A stretch of DNA of 64,000 nt from Desulfonatronospira thiodismutans ASO3-1. Lineage in GTDB: Bacteria; Desulfobacterota; Desulfovibrionia; Desulfovibrionales; Desulfonatronovibrionaceae. The position numbers and the translations under genes were made by a program. The stretch lies in assembly GCF_000174435.1 (NCBI RefSeq), contig NZ_ACJN02000004.1, positions 186,001 to 250,000 on the forward strand, given 5' to 3'. This document shows positions 42,529-52,744 of the stretch, piece after piece. Position 1 is the stretch's first letter; the number at the start of each line of letters is the position of its first letter. The notes beneath the pieces are model-generated. The model did not search any database, had not been told where the DNA came from, and saw only the letters and a program-made list of their open reading frames with translations.

Positions 42529-45500
42529 CTATTTCCTGGACTTCTTTTTTTCATCCAGCAGCAGATCCACGTCCAGCCCCAGGGCCATAAGTTCCTTAAT
42601 AAGTACGTTGAAGGACTCCGGCATTGCCGATTCCAGAAAATTGTTGCCCTTGACGATTTTCTCGTACATATTCACCCGTCCGGCAACATCGTCGGACTTC
42701 ACGGTGAGGAACTCCTGCAGAAGATAGGAAGCTCCGTAGGCCTCGATGGCCCACACCTCCATCTCGCCCAGACGCTGACCGCCGAACTGGGCTTTACCGC
42801 CAAGGGGCTGCTGGGTGACCAGGGAATACGGCCCAGTGGATCTGGCATGGATTTTCTCATCAACTAAGTGATGCAGCTTGAGCATATACATGTTGCCCAC
42901 TGTTATCCTGTTGTGAAAAGCATCCCCGGTACGTCCGTCGTACAGCACGGCCTTGCCGTCATCGCTCAGGCCTGCTTTCTTGAGCCAGGGCCAGATCTCT
43001 TCTTCCTTTGCCCCGTCGAATACCGGGGTCTTGGTAAGAATCCCGGGCTCCAGCTCCCGTACAGCCCTGACGAAACTTTCATCATCCATTTCTGCGGCCA
43101 GCCTGCTTATCTCAGGAGAGTTGAATATATCGTCCACTTCCTTTCTAAGGACCCCGACATCTACACCCTGCTCAAGCATCCTGCCCAGCTGCCTTCCCAG
43201 TTCCCGGGCCGCCCAGCCCAGGTGGGTCTCCATTATCTGGCCGATGTTCATCCGGGAGGGCACCCCCAGGGGACTAAGGACTATGTCAATGGGTGTTCCG
43301 TCATCAAAAAAGGGCATGTCCTCTTCAGGCAGAATGCAGGACACAACTCCCTTGTTGCCGTGCCTGCCGGCCATTTTATCGCCCACGTTGAGCTTTCTTT
43401 TGACCGCTACGTAGACCTTGACCATTTTGGTGACGCCGGGAGGCAGGTCGTCCCCCTCCACTACCTTGTCCCTCTTCTGAGAATAGACGTTCTGGATGAA
43501 TTTGAGCTGTTCTTCGTAAAGCTTAATCAGGTGCTCGATGGCCTCGTTCACTTCCTTGCTGGCAAATGATCCGGCAAGTTTTTTCAGAGGGATCCTGTCC
43601 AGGTCTTCTCTTTGCAGGGTGCTGTTGGCCTCTGCCAGGACCTGTCCCTTCTTGCGGCCCATGATGGTCTGGGCCAGCCTCTTTCCGGAAACCACTTCCC
43701 AGATCCTGTCCCTGGTTTGGGCGGTGAGGCCCTGGACATGCTTTTCCTCGCTCTGGGCAAGCCTGTCCAGCTCTCTGTCCTCGATTATCCTGGTACGCTC
43801 ATCCTTTTCGCCTGAGCGCCTGTTGAAGACCTTTATATCTATAACCGTACCCTCGATCCCGGGCGGAACCTTGAGGGAGGTGTTCTTGACGTCCCTGGCC
43901 TTGTCTCCGAATATGGCCCTGAGCAGACGCTCTTCCGGGGTAAGCTGGGTCTCCCCTTTGGGGGTGATTTTGCCCACCAGGATATCATCCTGCTGTATCT
44001 TGGCCCCGATCATGATGATCCCGCTGTCATCCAGGTACTTGAGCATGTCTTCGCCCACGTTGGGTATATCCCTGGTAATCTCCTCGGGTCCCAGCTTGGT
44101 ATCCCTGGCAATGACTTCAAACTCCTCTATGTGTACAGAAGAGAATACGTCATCCTTGACCATGCGCTCGGAAATGAGAATGGAGTCCTCAAAGTTGTAT
44201 CCACACCAGGGCATGAAGGCCACGGAAAGATTTTTGCCCAGGGCCAGTTCGCCGTCTACGATGCTGGGCCCGTCCGCCAGAACATCCCCGGCCTTGAACC
44301 TTTGATCGGGCAGCACCCTGGGCCTCTGGCCGAAGCAGCTGTTCTGGTTGGACTTGTGGTATTTCTGCAGATCATAGCAAACAGTGTCCTGGGAAGACTT
44401 GTCCGGGGGTTCATCATAGCTGACTATGACCTTATTGGCATCCACATAACGCACGATGCCGTCAGCCCTGGCAATCTCGCAACTGCCCGAATCCCTGGCC
44501 ACCAGTCCCTCCATTCCTGTTCCCACCAGTGGACGTTCCGGCTTTAAAAGAGGCACGGCCTGGCGCTGCATGTTGGAGCCCATCAGTGCCCTGTTGGCGT
44601 CATCATGCTCCAGGAAAGGTATCAGGGCCGAAGAAATGGACACGATCTGGGTGGGAGAAACATCCATCAGGGTAACCTCGTCCCGGGGCATGAGATTGAG
44701 TTCGCCGTGTATACGCGAAGTAATCAGTTCCGAGGTGAATCTGCCCTCCTCATCCACGGGTGCATTGGCCTGGGCAATGACTTCGTCTGCTTCCTTGGAT
44801 GCATCCAGGTATTTGACCTCATTGGTCACCATGCCGTCCTTTACAATGCGGTAAGGTGTTTCAATGAAGCCGAAGTCATTGACCTGGGCATGAGTGGTAA
44901 GGGATACGATCAGTCCAATATTGGGGCCTTCTGGTGTCTCAATGGGGCAGATGCGGCCATAGTGGCTGGGATGTACGTCGCGCACCTCGAAACCGGCCCT
45001 TTCCCGGGTCAGACCGCCCGGTCCCAGGGCTGAAAGCCTGCGCTTATGAGTCACCTCGGACAGCGGGTTGGTCTGATCCATAAACTGCGAAAGCTGCGAA
45101 GTGCCGAAAAACTCCTTGAGCACAGCTGTCACCGGCTTGGGATTAATAAGATCGTGGGGCATGAGAGTGGCTACTTCCTGCAGGCTCATACGCTCCTTCA
45201 CCGCTCTTTCCATGCGCACCAGTCCGATGCGGTACTGGTTTTCAACCAGTTCTCCCACCGGGCGTACCCTTCTGTTGCCCAGATGATCTATATCATCTGC
45301 AGGACCGTGAGAGTCCTTGAGCTTTATCAGGTGCTTCACCACCCTCAAAATATCCTCGTTGGAAAGGGTCCTGTAATCCGTGGGCAGATTGAGCCCCAGT
45401 CTGGCATTGAGTTTGTATCTCCCCACAGGGGAAAGATCGTAATAGTCCGAATTGCGAAACAGGTTGTCAAAAAAGCTGGATGCAATTTCAGGTGTGGGAG

Positions 45501-46620
45501 GAGAACTGGGACGAAGCCTTTTGTATATTTCCACCTGAGCTTCGAGTTGATCCTGTGTCTTGTCAAGCTTCAGGGTATCCCGCAGGGAGGATGAAACATC
45601 CTGACCCCCTGTGTAGAGGATTTCAACATCCTCGATACCCGACGCAAAGATTTTGTCCACGACGTCCTGTTCCAGCGCATCCCCCACCTCTGCCAGGACT
45701 TCCCCTGTTTCAGGGTGTACCAGGTCGTGGGCCACAAACTGCTTGGGCAGGATCCCTGGATCGATCTCCATATGTTCCTTGGCCTTGGCCATCTGCCTCC
45801 AGACTCTCTTGGTCACGGGGCGACCGGCCCTTACAAGGACATTGCCCTCACTGTCCAGGATGTCCTTGTAGGCTATCTCTTTCCTGAAATGCGAGGACCT
45901 GACTTTGCGATAGACTTTCTGGTCCTTGAATTTCAGCTGCTCACGGTCATAGAAGTAGTTCAGGATGTCCTCCTCGCTCATGCCCAGGGCCTTGAGCAGG
46001 ATGGTCACATACATTTTGCGGCGTCGGTCTATGCGCACGTATAAAATATCCTTGGGATCGAACTCAAAATCCAGCCATGAACCGCGCATGGGGATGATTC
46101 TGGAACTGTACAGGACCTTGCGGCTGGTATGCGTCTTGCCGGAGTCATGCTCGAAGATTATCCCCGGGGACCTCTGCAGCTGATTTACAATTATCCGCTC
46201 TGTACCGTTTATTATAAAAGTGCCCTTCTCCGTCATCAAAGGCAGGGTCCCGAAATAGATATCCTGCTCCTTGATATCGCGGACTGTGCGATTACCGCTT
46301 TCATCATCCACATCGTAGACTATGAGCCTGACCTTGATACGAATAGGGGCCTCATAGGTCAATCCTTTGGAGAGACACTCGGCCACGTCGTACTTGGGCT
46401 GATTGATTTCATAGCTTACATACTCCAGAGTGGCGGATTTGTTGAAATCCTCAATGGGAAAAACAGATCGAAACACCGCCTCCAGACCCTGGTCCTGGCG
46501 GTTCATGGGATCTGCTTCCTCCTGCAGGAAATTCATATAAGAATCCAGCTGGAGCTTTAAAAGATGCGGAACATCCAACCCGTATTCAATTTGACCAAAG
46601 TTCTTGGTAAATAGTCCCAT
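42529..46620 (-). CDS. rpoB: RNA polymerase beta subunit
   Basis: 1363 residues. The rifampicin-pocket segment ([32 protein letters not shown] lies within residues 509-540) has the residues of sensitive enzymes. The C-terminal [23 protein letters not shown]-type block is present with Ile in place of the usual Leu (VWAIEAYGA). Preceded by a 480-bp region from rplL. Confidence 0.99.
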   Translation of the reverse strand: MGLFTKNFGQIEYGLDVPHLLKLQLDSYMNFLQEEADPMNRQDQGLEAVFRSVFPIEDFNKSATLEYVSYEINQPKYDVAECLSKGLTYEAPIRIKVRLIVYDVDDESGNRTVRDIKEQDIYFGTLPLMTEKGTFIINGTERIIVNQLQRSPGIIFEHDSGKTHTSRKVLYSSRIIPMRGSWLDFEFDPKDILYVRIDRRRKMYVTILLKALGMSEEDILNYFYDREQLKFKDQKVYRKVRSSHFRKEIAYKDILDSEGNVLVRAGRPVTKRVWRQMAKAKEHMEIDPGILPKQFVAHDLVHPETGEVLAEVGDALEQDVVDKIFASGIEDVEILYTGGQDVSSSLRDTLKLDKTQDQLEAQVEIYKRLRPSSPPTPEIASSFFDNLFRNSDYYDLSPVGRYKLNARLGLNLPTDYRTLSNEDILRVVKHLIKLKDSHGPADDIDHLGNRRVRPVGELVENQYRIGLVRMERAVKERMSLQEVATLMPHDLINPKPVTAVLKEFFGTSQLSQFMDQTNPLSEVTHKRRLSALGPGGLTRERAGFEVRDVHPSHYGRICPIETPEGPNIGLIVSLTTHAQVNDFGFIETPYRIVKDGMVTNEVKYLDASKEADEVIAQANAPVDEEGRFTSELITSRIHGELNLMPRDEVTLMDVSPTQIVSISSALIPFLEHDDANRALMGSNMQRQAVPLLKPERPLVGTGMEGLVARDSGSCEIARADGIVRYVDANKVIVSYDEPPDKSSQDTVCYDLQKYHKSNQNSCFGQRPRVLPDQRFKAGDVLADGPSIVDGELALGKNLSVAFMPWCGYNFEDSILISERMVKDDVFSSVHIEEFEVIARDTKLGPEEITRDIPNVGEDMLKYLDDSGIIMIGAKIQQDDILVGKITPKGETQLTPEERLLRAIFGDKARDVKNTSLKVPPGIEGTVIDIKVFNRRSGEKDERTRIIEDRELDRLAQSEEKHVQGLTAQTRDRIWEVVSGKRLAQTIMGRKKGQVLAEANSTLQREDLDRIPLKKLAGSFASKEVNEAIEHLIKLYEEQLKFIQNVYSQKRDKVVEGDDLPPGVTKMVKVYVAVKRKLNVGDKMAGRHGNKGVVSCILPEEDMPFFDDGTPIDIVLSPLGVPSRMNIGQIMETHLGWAARELGRQLGRMLEQGVDVGVLRKEVDDIFNSPEISRLAAEMDDESFVRAVRELEPGILTKTPVFDGAKEEEIWPWLKKAGLSDDGKAVLYDGRTGDAFHNRITVGNMYMLKLHHLVDEKIHARSTGPYSLVTQQPLGGKAQFGGQRLGEMEVWAIEAYGASYLLQEFLTVKSDDVAGRVNMYEKIVKGNNFLESAMPESFNVLIKELMALGLDVDLLLDEKKKSRK

Positions 46621-46646
46621 TTTCTCCTCGCAGAATTGATTAAATC

Positions 46647-46798
46647 GTATCTGTTCAGCGCTTTATCATGTGGCAGGGAGACTGGCTCTTCCGGGACCCA
46701 CTTGTCCTGGAAATCGAGTCATTTTGAGCACAAAATGAAGCTCAAGTAGATCCCGGAGCGCCTGTCCTCTGCTTTCCTTAGCAGCGCTAAACAGATAC
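46647..46798. mobile_element. family A MITE-like element, copy A2
   Basis: 152 bp, with ends GTATCTGTTCAGCGCTTT and inverted AGCGCTAAACAGATAC. It lies in the opposite orientation to A1: its plus strand matches the complement of A1 through the GACTGGCTCTTCCGGGACCC core. Flanks ATTAAATC (46639-46646) and ATTAGATC (46799-46806) are an 8-bp duplication with one mismatch. Located just upstream of rpoB. Confidence 0.87.
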
Positions 46799-47000
46799 AT
46801 TAGATCCTGTCCGACTTGTATCACCACAGCTGGACAGGGACAAATGCCCGGTTAAAAATCCTTGTAAACCGCATAAGACCTTTCTTTAACATGTATTAAA
46901 GGAAGGGCTTATACAATTTATCGATGTGAAAATATTTATGTAGCTGCCCTCTTTGGCAGGTGCTTATATCAGCCAGACAGCTGCTCATAAGAACTGTTCC

Positions 47001-47059
47001 CAGAAAATAAAAGAATTCAGAGGACACAGTTATCCATTTGGTGCTGTGCCCTCTGAATT
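47001..47059 (-). terminator. rplL-rpoB attenuator or RNA-processing hairpin
   Basis: On the minus strand a 16-bp stem pairs 47059-47044 with 47029-47014 with only one G-U pair, and is followed by CTTTTATTTTCTG. E. coli has a partial terminator and an RNase III site at the same place, which lower rpoBC output relative to L7/L12. The same role is inferred here. Confidence 0.72.
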
Positions 47060-47100
47060 AAACTTACGGTGCTGCGGCCCCTGAGGGCTGCAGGCTGTTT

Positions 47101-47493
47101 TTATTTAACTTCAACAGTTGCGCCGGCTTCTTCCAGTTGTTTCTTTGCTTCTGCTGCATCATCCTTGGACACGGCCTCTTTAATGGGGGAGGGCAGTTCG
47201 TCAACCTTTGCCTTGGCTTCCTTGAGTCCAAGGTTTGTAAGGGCCCTGACAGCCTTGATCACTCCAATCTTGTTGGACCCTACATCCTTGAGAACTACGT
47301 CGAATTCTGTCTGCTCTTCCTCTTCCGCTGCGGCCTCGCCTCCACCGGCTGCCGGGGCGGCGGCCATGGCGGCCACGGGAGCTGCAGCAGACACGCCGAA
47401 CTTGTCTTCAAGCTCTTTAATGAACTCCGAGAGCTCCAGAACGGTCATATTGGAAATAAAATCGATCACTTGTTCCTTGGTAATATCAGACAT
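47101..47493 (-). CDS. rplL: 50S ribosomal protein L7/L12
   Basis: 130 residues: an N-terminal dimerisation domain, an Ala/Gly-rich hinge (about 36-58), and the C-terminal factor-binding domain with [27 protein letters not shown] within residues 74-100. Present as multimers on the stalk. 36 bp after rplJ. Confidence 0.99.
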   Translation of the reverse strand: MSDITKEQVIDFISNMTVLELSEFIKELEDKFGVSAAAPVAAMAAAPAAGGGEAAAEEEEQTEFDVVLKDVGSNKIGVIKAVRALTNLGLKEAKAKVDELPSPIKEAVSKDDAAEAKKQLEEAGATVEVK

Positions 47494-47529
47494 TGATTCC
47501 TCCTGAAAAGTTTTTTGCTTTGGCTCGTC

Positions 47530-48054
47530 TTAACTGGTTTCCTTCTGTTCTTTTATTGCCTCAAGTGCATTCATCATATTGCGAATGAGATTGGCGAACA
47601 GGGAAACAAAATTGGTAGGCACCGCGTTCATTGTCCCCAGCATTTTGCCCAGCAGCTCTTCACGGCTGGGAAGTTCTGAAAGCTCCTTCATGGAGTCTGC
47701 TTCCAGGTACCTGCCCTCCAGGCTGGCAAAGCGGGTTTTGAACTTCTTGCTCTTTTTTTCAAAATCAACCAGGACCTTGGCCGCTGTCACCGGATCGTCA
47801 TAGCCGAAGGCTATGGCGCAGCAGTCCTTGAACCTGTCTTTAACATCAGCATGAGGGGTCTCTTCAAAAGCTATCCTGGCCAAGGTGTTTTTCACCACCC
47901 TGAACTCTATGTTTTTGTCCCTCAAGGTACGGCGAAGCTGGGTCATTTCTTCGACCTTCATGCCCTGAAAGTCGGTGACCACGGCTATGACCGCCTTGTT
48001 TGCCTGCTGATGCAGATCCTGAATGATTTTGCCCTTGTCGTCTCTGTGCAGCAC
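47530..48054 (-). CDS. rplJ: 50S ribosomal protein L10
   Basis: 174 residues from a GTG at 48054, six bases after AGAGAGGT. Stalk base protein that binds L12 dimers through its C-terminal helix. Its mRNA leader carries an L10-binding fold, so the protein should repress its own operon. Confidence 0.96.
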   Translation of the reverse strand: MLHRDDKGKIIQDLHQQANKAVIAVVTDFQGMKVEEMTQLRRTLRDKNIEFRVVKNTLARIAFEETPHADVKDRFKDCCAIAFGYDDPVTAAKVLVDFEKKSKKFKTRFASLEGRYLEADSMKELSELPSREELLGKMLGTMNAVPTNFVSLFANLIRNMMNALEAIKEQKETS

Positions 48055-48140
48055 TTTATCACCTCTCTTTATACTATAGTATAAGAGCCAAAGCTGTCTC
48101 GACAGGAAATTAAGGGCTGCTGCCCGCCTGTTGTCTCTGA
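48055..48140 (-). ncRNA. ribosomal protein L10 leader (autoregulatory mRNA element)
   Basis: The minus-strand leader contains CTTAATTTCCTGTCGAGAC (48114-48096), matching the kink-turn-like core CUUAAU..CCUGCCGAG of known L10 leaders. Downstream, CTCTTATACTATAGTATAAAGAG forms a hairpin whose 3' arm runs into the AGAGAGGT ribosome binding site of rplJ. Binding of L10(L12)4 to the first element would be expected to favour the second. The hairpin is seen; the switching is inferred. Confidence 0.75.
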
Positions 48141-48169
48141 CTCTCTAAAATATGTCGTGCTGAAAAAAG

Positions 48170-48874
48170 TTATTTCAGCAGGCCTCTGAGACTGGTTGAG
48201 TCAACCTTCACCCCAGGCCCCATTGTTGTGGACAGGGCCAGTCCTCTGAAATAAGTGCCCTTGGCAGTTGCGGGCTTGAGTTTTTGCAGGGTTTCCACCA
48301 GGGCCTTCAGATTGTCTCTGATCTTGTCCGGGCCGAAAGACACTTTGCCCAGCGGAGCATGAATGATGCCTGTACGGTCGACCTTGAAGTCTACCTTGCC
48401 CGCTTTGAGCTCTTTGATGGTATTGGCCAGGTCAAAGGTTACCGTGCCTGTCTTGGCGTTGGGCATAAGTCCTCTGGGGCCCAGCACCCTGCCGATCTTG
48501 CCCACCTGGGCCATCATGTCCGGCGTAGCCACTGCCTTGTCAAATTCCAGCCAGCCGCCCCTGATTTTTTCCACCAGCTCTTCTCCGCCGGCAGCATCAG
48601 CACCGGCTTCAAGGGCTTCATTTTCCTTTTCACCCTTGCAGAAAGCAACCACGCGTACATCCTTGCCCAGGCCGTGGGGCAGGCTGCATGCTCCACGAAC
48701 CATCTGGTCTGCATGCTTGGGGTTTACGCCGAGCCTGACCGCTACGTCCACAGTCTCGTCAAATCTGGCAAAGGAAGCCTCAATGGCCATGCGCACAGCA
48801 TCGTCCACAGGAAGCCTCTCGGTGGTATCAACATTCTTTCTGGATTCAATATATCTTTTTCCGCGTTTTGGCAT
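48170..48874 (-). CDS. rplA: 50S ribosomal protein L1
   Basis: 234 residues. Stalk protein with conserved [16 protein letters not shown] and [18 protein letters not shown]. In E. coli L1 represses the rplK-rplA unit. 20 bp after rplK. Confidence 0.98.
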   Translation of the reverse strand: MPKRGKRYIESRKNVDTTERLPVDDAVRMAIEASFARFDETVDVAVRLGVNPKHADQMVRGACSLPHGLGKDVRVVAFCKGEKENEALEAGADAAGGEELVEKIRGGWLEFDKAVATPDMMAQVGKIGRVLGPRGLMPNAKTGTVTFDLANTIKELKAGKVDFKVDRTGIIHAPLGKVSFGPDKIRDNLKALVETLQKLKPATAKGTYFRGLALSTTMGPGVKVDSTSLRGLLK

Positions 48875-48894
48875 AGCCTCTATCCCCTTGGAAG

Positions 48895-49320
48895 TTACTT
48901 TTCTACTTCAATGCCCATGCTTTTTGCAGTACCAACAATGGTTTTCCTGGCGGCTTTCATATCACTGGCAGTAAGATCAGGCATCTTGACCCTGGCTATC
49001 TCGTCCACCTGATCCTGGGTTACTTTACCCACTTTTACCTTTTTAGCCTCTCCAGTCCCCTTGTCCAGCTTTGCCGCCTTCTTGAGCAGCACCGGAGCCG
49101 GGGGGGTCTTGGTGATGAATGTGAAAGACCTGTCCTGGTACACGGTTATGACCACAGGAATTATCATTCCTTTGTCTTCCTGGGTCTTGGCGTTGAACGC
49201 CTTACAGAATTCCATGATATTTACGCCGTGCTGTCCCAGAGCCGGTCCAACCGGAGGTGATGGATTCGCTGCTCCACCAGGAATCTGCAATTTGATTTTC
49301 GCCTTTACTTTTTTGGCCAT
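48895..49320 (-). CDS. rplK: 50S ribosomal protein L11
   Basis: 141 residues: N-terminal domain with [30 protein letters not shown] (residues 14-43) and C-terminal 23S-binding domain. GTPase-centre protein. 19 bp after nusG. Confidence 0.98.
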   Translation of the reverse strand: MAKKVKAKIKLQIPGGAANPSPPVGPALGQHGVNIMEFCKAFNAKTQEDKGMIIPVVITVYQDRSFTFITKTPPAPVLLKKAAKLDKGTGEAKKVKVGKVTQDQVDEIARVKMPDLTASDMKAARKTIVGTAKSMGIEVEK

Positions 49321-49339
49321 TTAAATCCTACCTCTTTTG

Positions 49340-49885
49340 TCAGCTTTTGGATACCTGTACAAAATCCAGCTCAACCGGAGTCTGTCTGCCGAATATGGAC
49401 ACAGAAACCTTGAGTTTTCCTTTGTCGTAATTTACATCTTCTACCACGCCGTTGAAGTTGGCGAAGGGACCATCGACAACCCTGATCTCGTCGCCCCGGG
49501 CAAAGTGAAACTTGGGTCTCGGCTGCTCTTTTCTGGACTGCACAGTGGACAGGATTTTATCCGCCTCTGCATCCGTAATGGGAGAAGGCTTGTTTTTGCT
49601 GCCGATAAACCCGGTGACTTTGGGAATGGATTGAATAAGATGCCAGGATTCGTCGTTGAAGACCATCTTTACCAGCACATACCCGGGAAAAAACTTGCGG
49701 GTTGAGGTCTTTTTCTGGCCCTTTACCAGTTCCACGACCTGCTCAGTGGGAACCACGATTTCTTCAATGAGCCCCTTGTCCTGGCCGGTGCGCATCATTT
49801 CTTTGATGGTACGCTCCACCCGCTGTTCATAGCCGGAATAGGTATGTATGATATACCATCTGGGTTTTTGAGCTGTTTCTTCCAT
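49340..49885 (-). CDS. nusG: transcription antitermination factor NusG
   Basis: 181 residues from the ATG at 49885 (MEETAQKPRWYIIHTYSGYEQR); longer in-frame starts to 49933 have no conserved residues. The N-terminal NGN domain binds RNA polymerase, and the C-terminal KOW domain (FARGDEIRVVDGPFANFNGVVEDV within 124-147) contacts Rho or S10. No clear ribosome binding site is seen at the chosen start. Confidence 0.95.
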   Translation of the reverse strand: MEETAQKPRWYIIHTYSGYEQRVERTIKEMMRTGQDKGLIEEIVVPTEQVVELVKGQKKTSTRKFFPGYVLVKMVFNDESWHLIQSIPKVTGFIGSKNKPSPITDAEADKILSTVQSRKEQPRPKFHFARGDEIRVVDGPFANFNGVVEDVNYDKGKLKVSVSIFGRQTPVELDFVQVSKS

Positions 49886-50043
49886 AAAATTGATTACCAG
49901 CCTGCTGATATTGTCCCTCTTGCACAGCAGCATTATTTTGACTGCTGAATCTTTACTTCCGGGAACTGTAAATAAATGATAAGTGTCGGGCCTGTGAATT
50001 GTCCTGGCGGTGTTTGATGGCCGCAGCAGGTGATTGGACAGCG

Positions 50044-50283
50044 TTATGGAAGAATGAGCGCTACCAGTCTGGAAAATATAAAATCCGCAATCCCCAGATA
50101 TATGGACACGATAATAACCAAGGCAACAACTGCCAGAGCTGTACTCAAAGTCTCCTTGCGGGTGGGCCAGGTGACTTTTTTCAGTTCTCCCTTGACCTCT
50201 TCCAGGTACTCTTTGGTGTGCTCATACTTGGCTTGGAGATTTCCTTGCGGCTCTGTTGTTTCTTTTTTCTTTTTTTTGGTCAT
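50044..50283 (-). CDS. secE: preprotein translocase subunit SecE
   Basis: 79 residues: a lysine-rich N terminus, the conserved amphipathic block KGELKKVTWPTRKETLST and one transmembrane helix. Partner of SecY. Lies 21 bp after the tRNA-Trp gene and 158 bp before nusG. Confidence 0.97.
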   Translation of the reverse strand: MTKKKKKETTEPQGNLQAKYEHTKEYLEEVKGELKKVTWPTRKETLSTALAVVALVIIVSIYLGIADFIFSRLVALILP

Positions 50284-50304
50284 CCGGTATCACTCAATGA
50301 GTTG

Positions 50305-50381
50305 TGGCAGGCCAGGAGGGACTCGAACCCCCAGCCCTCGGATTTGGAGTCCGATGCTCTGCCAATTCGAGCTACTGGCCT
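50305..50381 (-). tRNA. tRNA-Trp (CCA anticodon)
   Basis: 77 bases with an encoded 3' CCA. Acceptor stem AGGCCAG/CTGGCCT, anticodon stem TCGGA/TCCGA with loop CTCCAAA (anticodon CCA), and T arm GGGTTCGAGTCCC. Located between rpmG and secE, an arrangement seen in many bacteria. Confidence 0.97.
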
Positions 50382-50394
50382 GCATTATATTAAG

Positions 50395-50544
50395 CTACTT
50401 GCTTTCCTTGTGCGGCAGGTGTTTGCCGCAGAACGCGCAGAACTTTTTCAACTCCAGCTTGGAGGTTGTGTTCTTTTTGTTTTTGCAGGTAGCATAATTC
50501 CTTCGCTTGCACCCGCTGCATGAAAGCAGGATATTTACACGCAT
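50395..50544 (-). CDS. rpmG: 50S ribosomal protein L33
   Basis: 49 residues (MRVNILLSCSGCKRRNYAT...). Cysteine pairs CSGC and CAFC show the zinc-binding form. Start at 50544, four bases after tuf copy 2; ends at 50395, 13 bp before tRNA-Trp. Confidence 0.96.
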   Translation of the reverse strand: MRVNILLSCSGCKRRNYATCKNKKNTTSKLELKKFCAFCGKHLPHKESK

Positions 50545-50548
50545 ATCT

Positions 50549-51742
50549 TTACTCCACGATTTCCGAGACCACGCCTGCGCCCACGGTGCGTCCGCCCTCG
50601 CGGATGGCGAACCTCAGGCCCGGATCCATGGCTATCGGAACTATCAGATCCACATCAAAAGTCGTGTTGTCCCCGGGCATGACCATCTCCACTCCGTCCG
50701 GCAATGTCACTACACCGGTCACATCAGTGGTCCGGAAATAAAACTGCGGACGGTATCCGGAAAAAAACGGGGTATGACGACCACCCTCTTCCTTGTTCAA
50801 TATATACACCTCAGCCTTGAAACGACGGTGAGGCTTGATGGACTTGGGCGCTGCCAGAACCTGACCACGCTCAACATCATCACGCTTGATACCACGCAGA
50901 AGCACCCCAACGTTATCACCGGCCTGACCCTGATCCAGTACCTTGCGAAACATCTCCACACCAGTGCAGACAGTCTTGCGGGTATCAGTCATTCCGACTA
51001 TCTCCACCTCGTCGCCAACCTTGATGATGCCGCGCTCAACTCGGCCGGTAACAACTGTACCCCGACCGGATATGGAAAACACGTCCTCAATGGGCATAAG
51101 AAATGGCTTGTCAATGTCGCGCTTGGGCTCAGGAATAAAGTCATCGCAGGCCTGCACTATCTCCCAGATGCTCTTGGCATCCTCGGAGTCCGGATCATCA
51201 GTCTCCAGGGCCTTCAAGGCACTGCCGCGAACCACCGGAACATCATCACCGGGAAAATCATACTTGCTTAAAAGCTCGCGAACCTCCAGCTCCACCAGCT
51301 CCAGAAGCTCGGGATCATCAACCAGATCCACCTTGTTCAGATAAACAACTAAACTGGGCACTCCCACCTGGCGGGCCAGCAAAATATGCTCACGAGTCTG
51401 GGGCATGGGTCCGTCCGTAGCTGCCACAACCAGAACAGCTCCATCCATCTGAGCCGCACCAGTGATCATGTTCTTGATATAGTCAGCGTGACCGGGACAA
51501 TCCACATGGGCATAGTGACGATTGGGCGTCTCATACTCCACGTGAGCGGTTGCAATGGTAATGCCGCGCTCCTTCTCCTCAGGAGCCTTGTCTATCTTGT
51601 CAAACGCCACAAACTGACCACTGCCCTTCAAGCTAAGCACTTTGGTAATAGCTGCGGTCAATGTGGTCTTGCCATGGTCAATATGGCCTATGGTACCTAT
51701 ATTAACGTGCGGCTTCTTGCGGTCAAACTTAGACTTTCCCAT
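50549..51742 (-). CDS. tuf: elongation factor Tu, copy 2
   Basis: 397 residues, all GTPase motifs intact, differing from copy 1 at about 11 residues. The 24 bases upstream of its ATG are identical to those upstream of copy 1, where they include the end of fusA. This points to duplication or gene conversion from the str locus. It follows the four-tRNA cluster, as tufB does in E. coli. Confidence 0.99.
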   Translation of the reverse strand: MGKSKFDRKKPHVNIGTIGHIDHGKTTLTAAITKVLSLKGSGQFVAFDKIDKAPEEKERGITIATAHVEYETPNRHYAHVDCPGHADYIKNMITGAAQMDGAVLVVAATDGPMPQTREHILLARQVGVPSLVVYLNKVDLVDDPELLELVELEVRELLSKYDFPGDDVPVVRGSALKALETDDPDSEDAKSIWEIVQACDDFIPEPKRDIDKPFLMPIEDVFSISGRGTVVTGRVERGIIKVGDEVEIVGMTDTRKTVCTGVEMFRKVLDQGQAGDNVGVLLRGIKRDDVERGQVLAAPKSIKPHRRFKAEVYILNKEEGGRHTPFFSGYRPQFYFRTTDVTGVVTLPDGVEMVMPGDNTTFDVDLIVPIAMDPGLRFAIREGGRTVGAGVVSEIVE

Positions 51743-52093
51743 CTCTTACTCCCCTTACTTGATTTTTAGTATTTTGCAGAGCGGTTGTAACCTTATAAAC
51801 CATCAGCCTGTAAAACAGACAGCCTGTGCTTGACGTCTGAAACACCCGGCAGATTGAGCCCGGATACAGCCTTTACCGTAACTGACGGAGAGCCTGTGGA
51901 AAATCTGCAGACCGACTGCTGATTTTCACGGCTTTCTTAACCGTCTTTATATCTGTTCAGCACTTCATGCAAAGCAGGGGGCAGCCCCGATATCACATTC
52001 ATAGCGCTGACAGATACCTGTCTTTTAAATTTTGTTGCGCCTCTGGGACATCTGTCAGCAAAAAAGCCGGAAGACAGAAATTTGCTGCTGGGA
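51743..52093 (-). other. 351-bp region between tRNA-Thr(GGT) and tuf
   Basis: Contains the short family A copy A3 (51949-52017) and, next to tuf, a 24-bp stretch shared with the fusA-tuf junction. No gene and no clear terminator; tuf is probably transcribed with the tRNAs. Confidence 0.6.
51949..52017. mobile_element. family A MITE-like element, short copy A3
   Basis: 69 bp, ends ATATCTGTTCAGCACTT and inverted AGCGCTGACAGATAC; the inner part is deleted relative to A1 and A2. Flanks CCGTCTTT (51941-51948) and CTGTCTTT (52018-52025) are an 8-bp duplication with one mismatch. Confidence 0.78.
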
Positions 52094-52169
<76 letters not shown>

Positions 52170-52191
52170 CTGTATATGACATGCACACAAG

Positions 52192-52268
52192 TGGAGCGGG
52201 AAACGGGACTCGAACCCGCAACCCTCAGCTTGGAAGGCTGATGCTCTAGCCAATTGAGCTATTCCCGC
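52192..52268 (-). tRNA. tRNA-Gly (TCC anticodon)
   Basis: 77 bases with encoded CCA. Acceptor GCGGGAA/TTCCCGC, anticodon stem TCAGC/GCTGA with loop CTTCCAA. Equivalent of E. coli glyT. Confidence 0.96.
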
Positions 52269-52380
52269 CAGTCTTGTAGTCCAGCAACAGGTCTGTCCTG
52301 TCTCCTACAATAAAAAGGCCCGATTCAGTTGACTCCCGGCACAGTCCGGGCGTATATTTAAATCTGATCTTTTGTTTAAG

Positions 52381-52466
52381 TGGTGGAGGGAGGAGGATTC
52401 GAACCTCCGAAGGCTTACGCCGACAGATTTACAGTCTGTTCCCTTTGGCCACTTGGGTATCCCTCC
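52381..52466 (-). tRNA. tRNA-Tyr (GTA anticodon)
   Basis: 86 bases with encoded CCA and a long variable arm, as in bacterial tRNA-Tyr. Acceptor GGAGGGA/TCCCTCC, anticodon stem ACAGA/TCTGT with loop CTGTAAA. Equivalent of tyrU. Confidence 0.97.
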
Positions 52467-52469
52467 GTG

Positions 52470-52545
52470 TGGAGCTGGCGATGGGACTTGAACCCGCAAC
52501 CTGCTGATTACAAGTCAGCTGCTCTACCAATTGAGCTACGCCAGC
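52470..52545 (-). tRNA. tRNA-Thr (TGT anticodon)
   Basis: 76 bases with encoded CCA. Acceptor GCTGGCG/CGCCAGC, anticodon stem GCTGA/TCAGC with loop CTTGTAA. First gene of the cluster, three bases before tRNA-Tyr. Confidence 0.97.
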
Positions 52546-52559
52546 CGCTTAAGAAATGA

Positions 52560-52588
52560 AACATATAATCTTGCTTGTTAAAATGCAA
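52560..52588 (-). promoter_or_regulatory. possible promoter of the tRNA-tuf operon
   Basis: Minus strand TTGCAT (52588-52583), a 17-bp spacer, then TATGTT (52565-52560), 15 bp before the first tRNA. The position fits; both boxes are imperfect. The rest of the gap to 52744 holds a T/A-rich run and a short degenerate copy of the 8-bp AATCCC repeat. Confidence 0.4.
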
Positions 52589-52694
52589 CCCTTTTATCTT
52601 AATTTTTTAATTTTTTTTCCAAAGCCTTTTTCAAAAGGCACCAAACGCGGCTTGAGCCGCACAATCCACCGGGAAAATCTTGACCTCTGATTTT

Positions 52695-52735
52695 GAATCC
52701 CCAAATCCCCCAATCCCTCAAATCCCCAAATTACA
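52695..52735. repeat. degenerate 8-bp AATCCC tandem repeat
   Basis: About five imperfect units of the pattern NAATCCCN, the same unit as the longer array at 60896-61015. One unit is shifted by an inserted base. Confidence 0.7.
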
Positions 52736-52744
52736 TCCCAATAC

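Larger units (their letters stand above)
46621..47100 (-). other. 480-bp rplL-rpoB intercistronic region
   Basis: In transcription order it holds a strong hairpin with U-rich tail (47059-47001), about 200 bp without visible signals, then the family A element A2 (46798-46647), which ends 26 bp before the rpoB start. A2 therefore replaces part of the rpoB leader. Confidence 0.7.

Noticed and set aside
42868-44305. Several long plus-strand open frames opposite rpoB
   Set aside because: Shadows of rpoB codon usage; no known protein family recognised.
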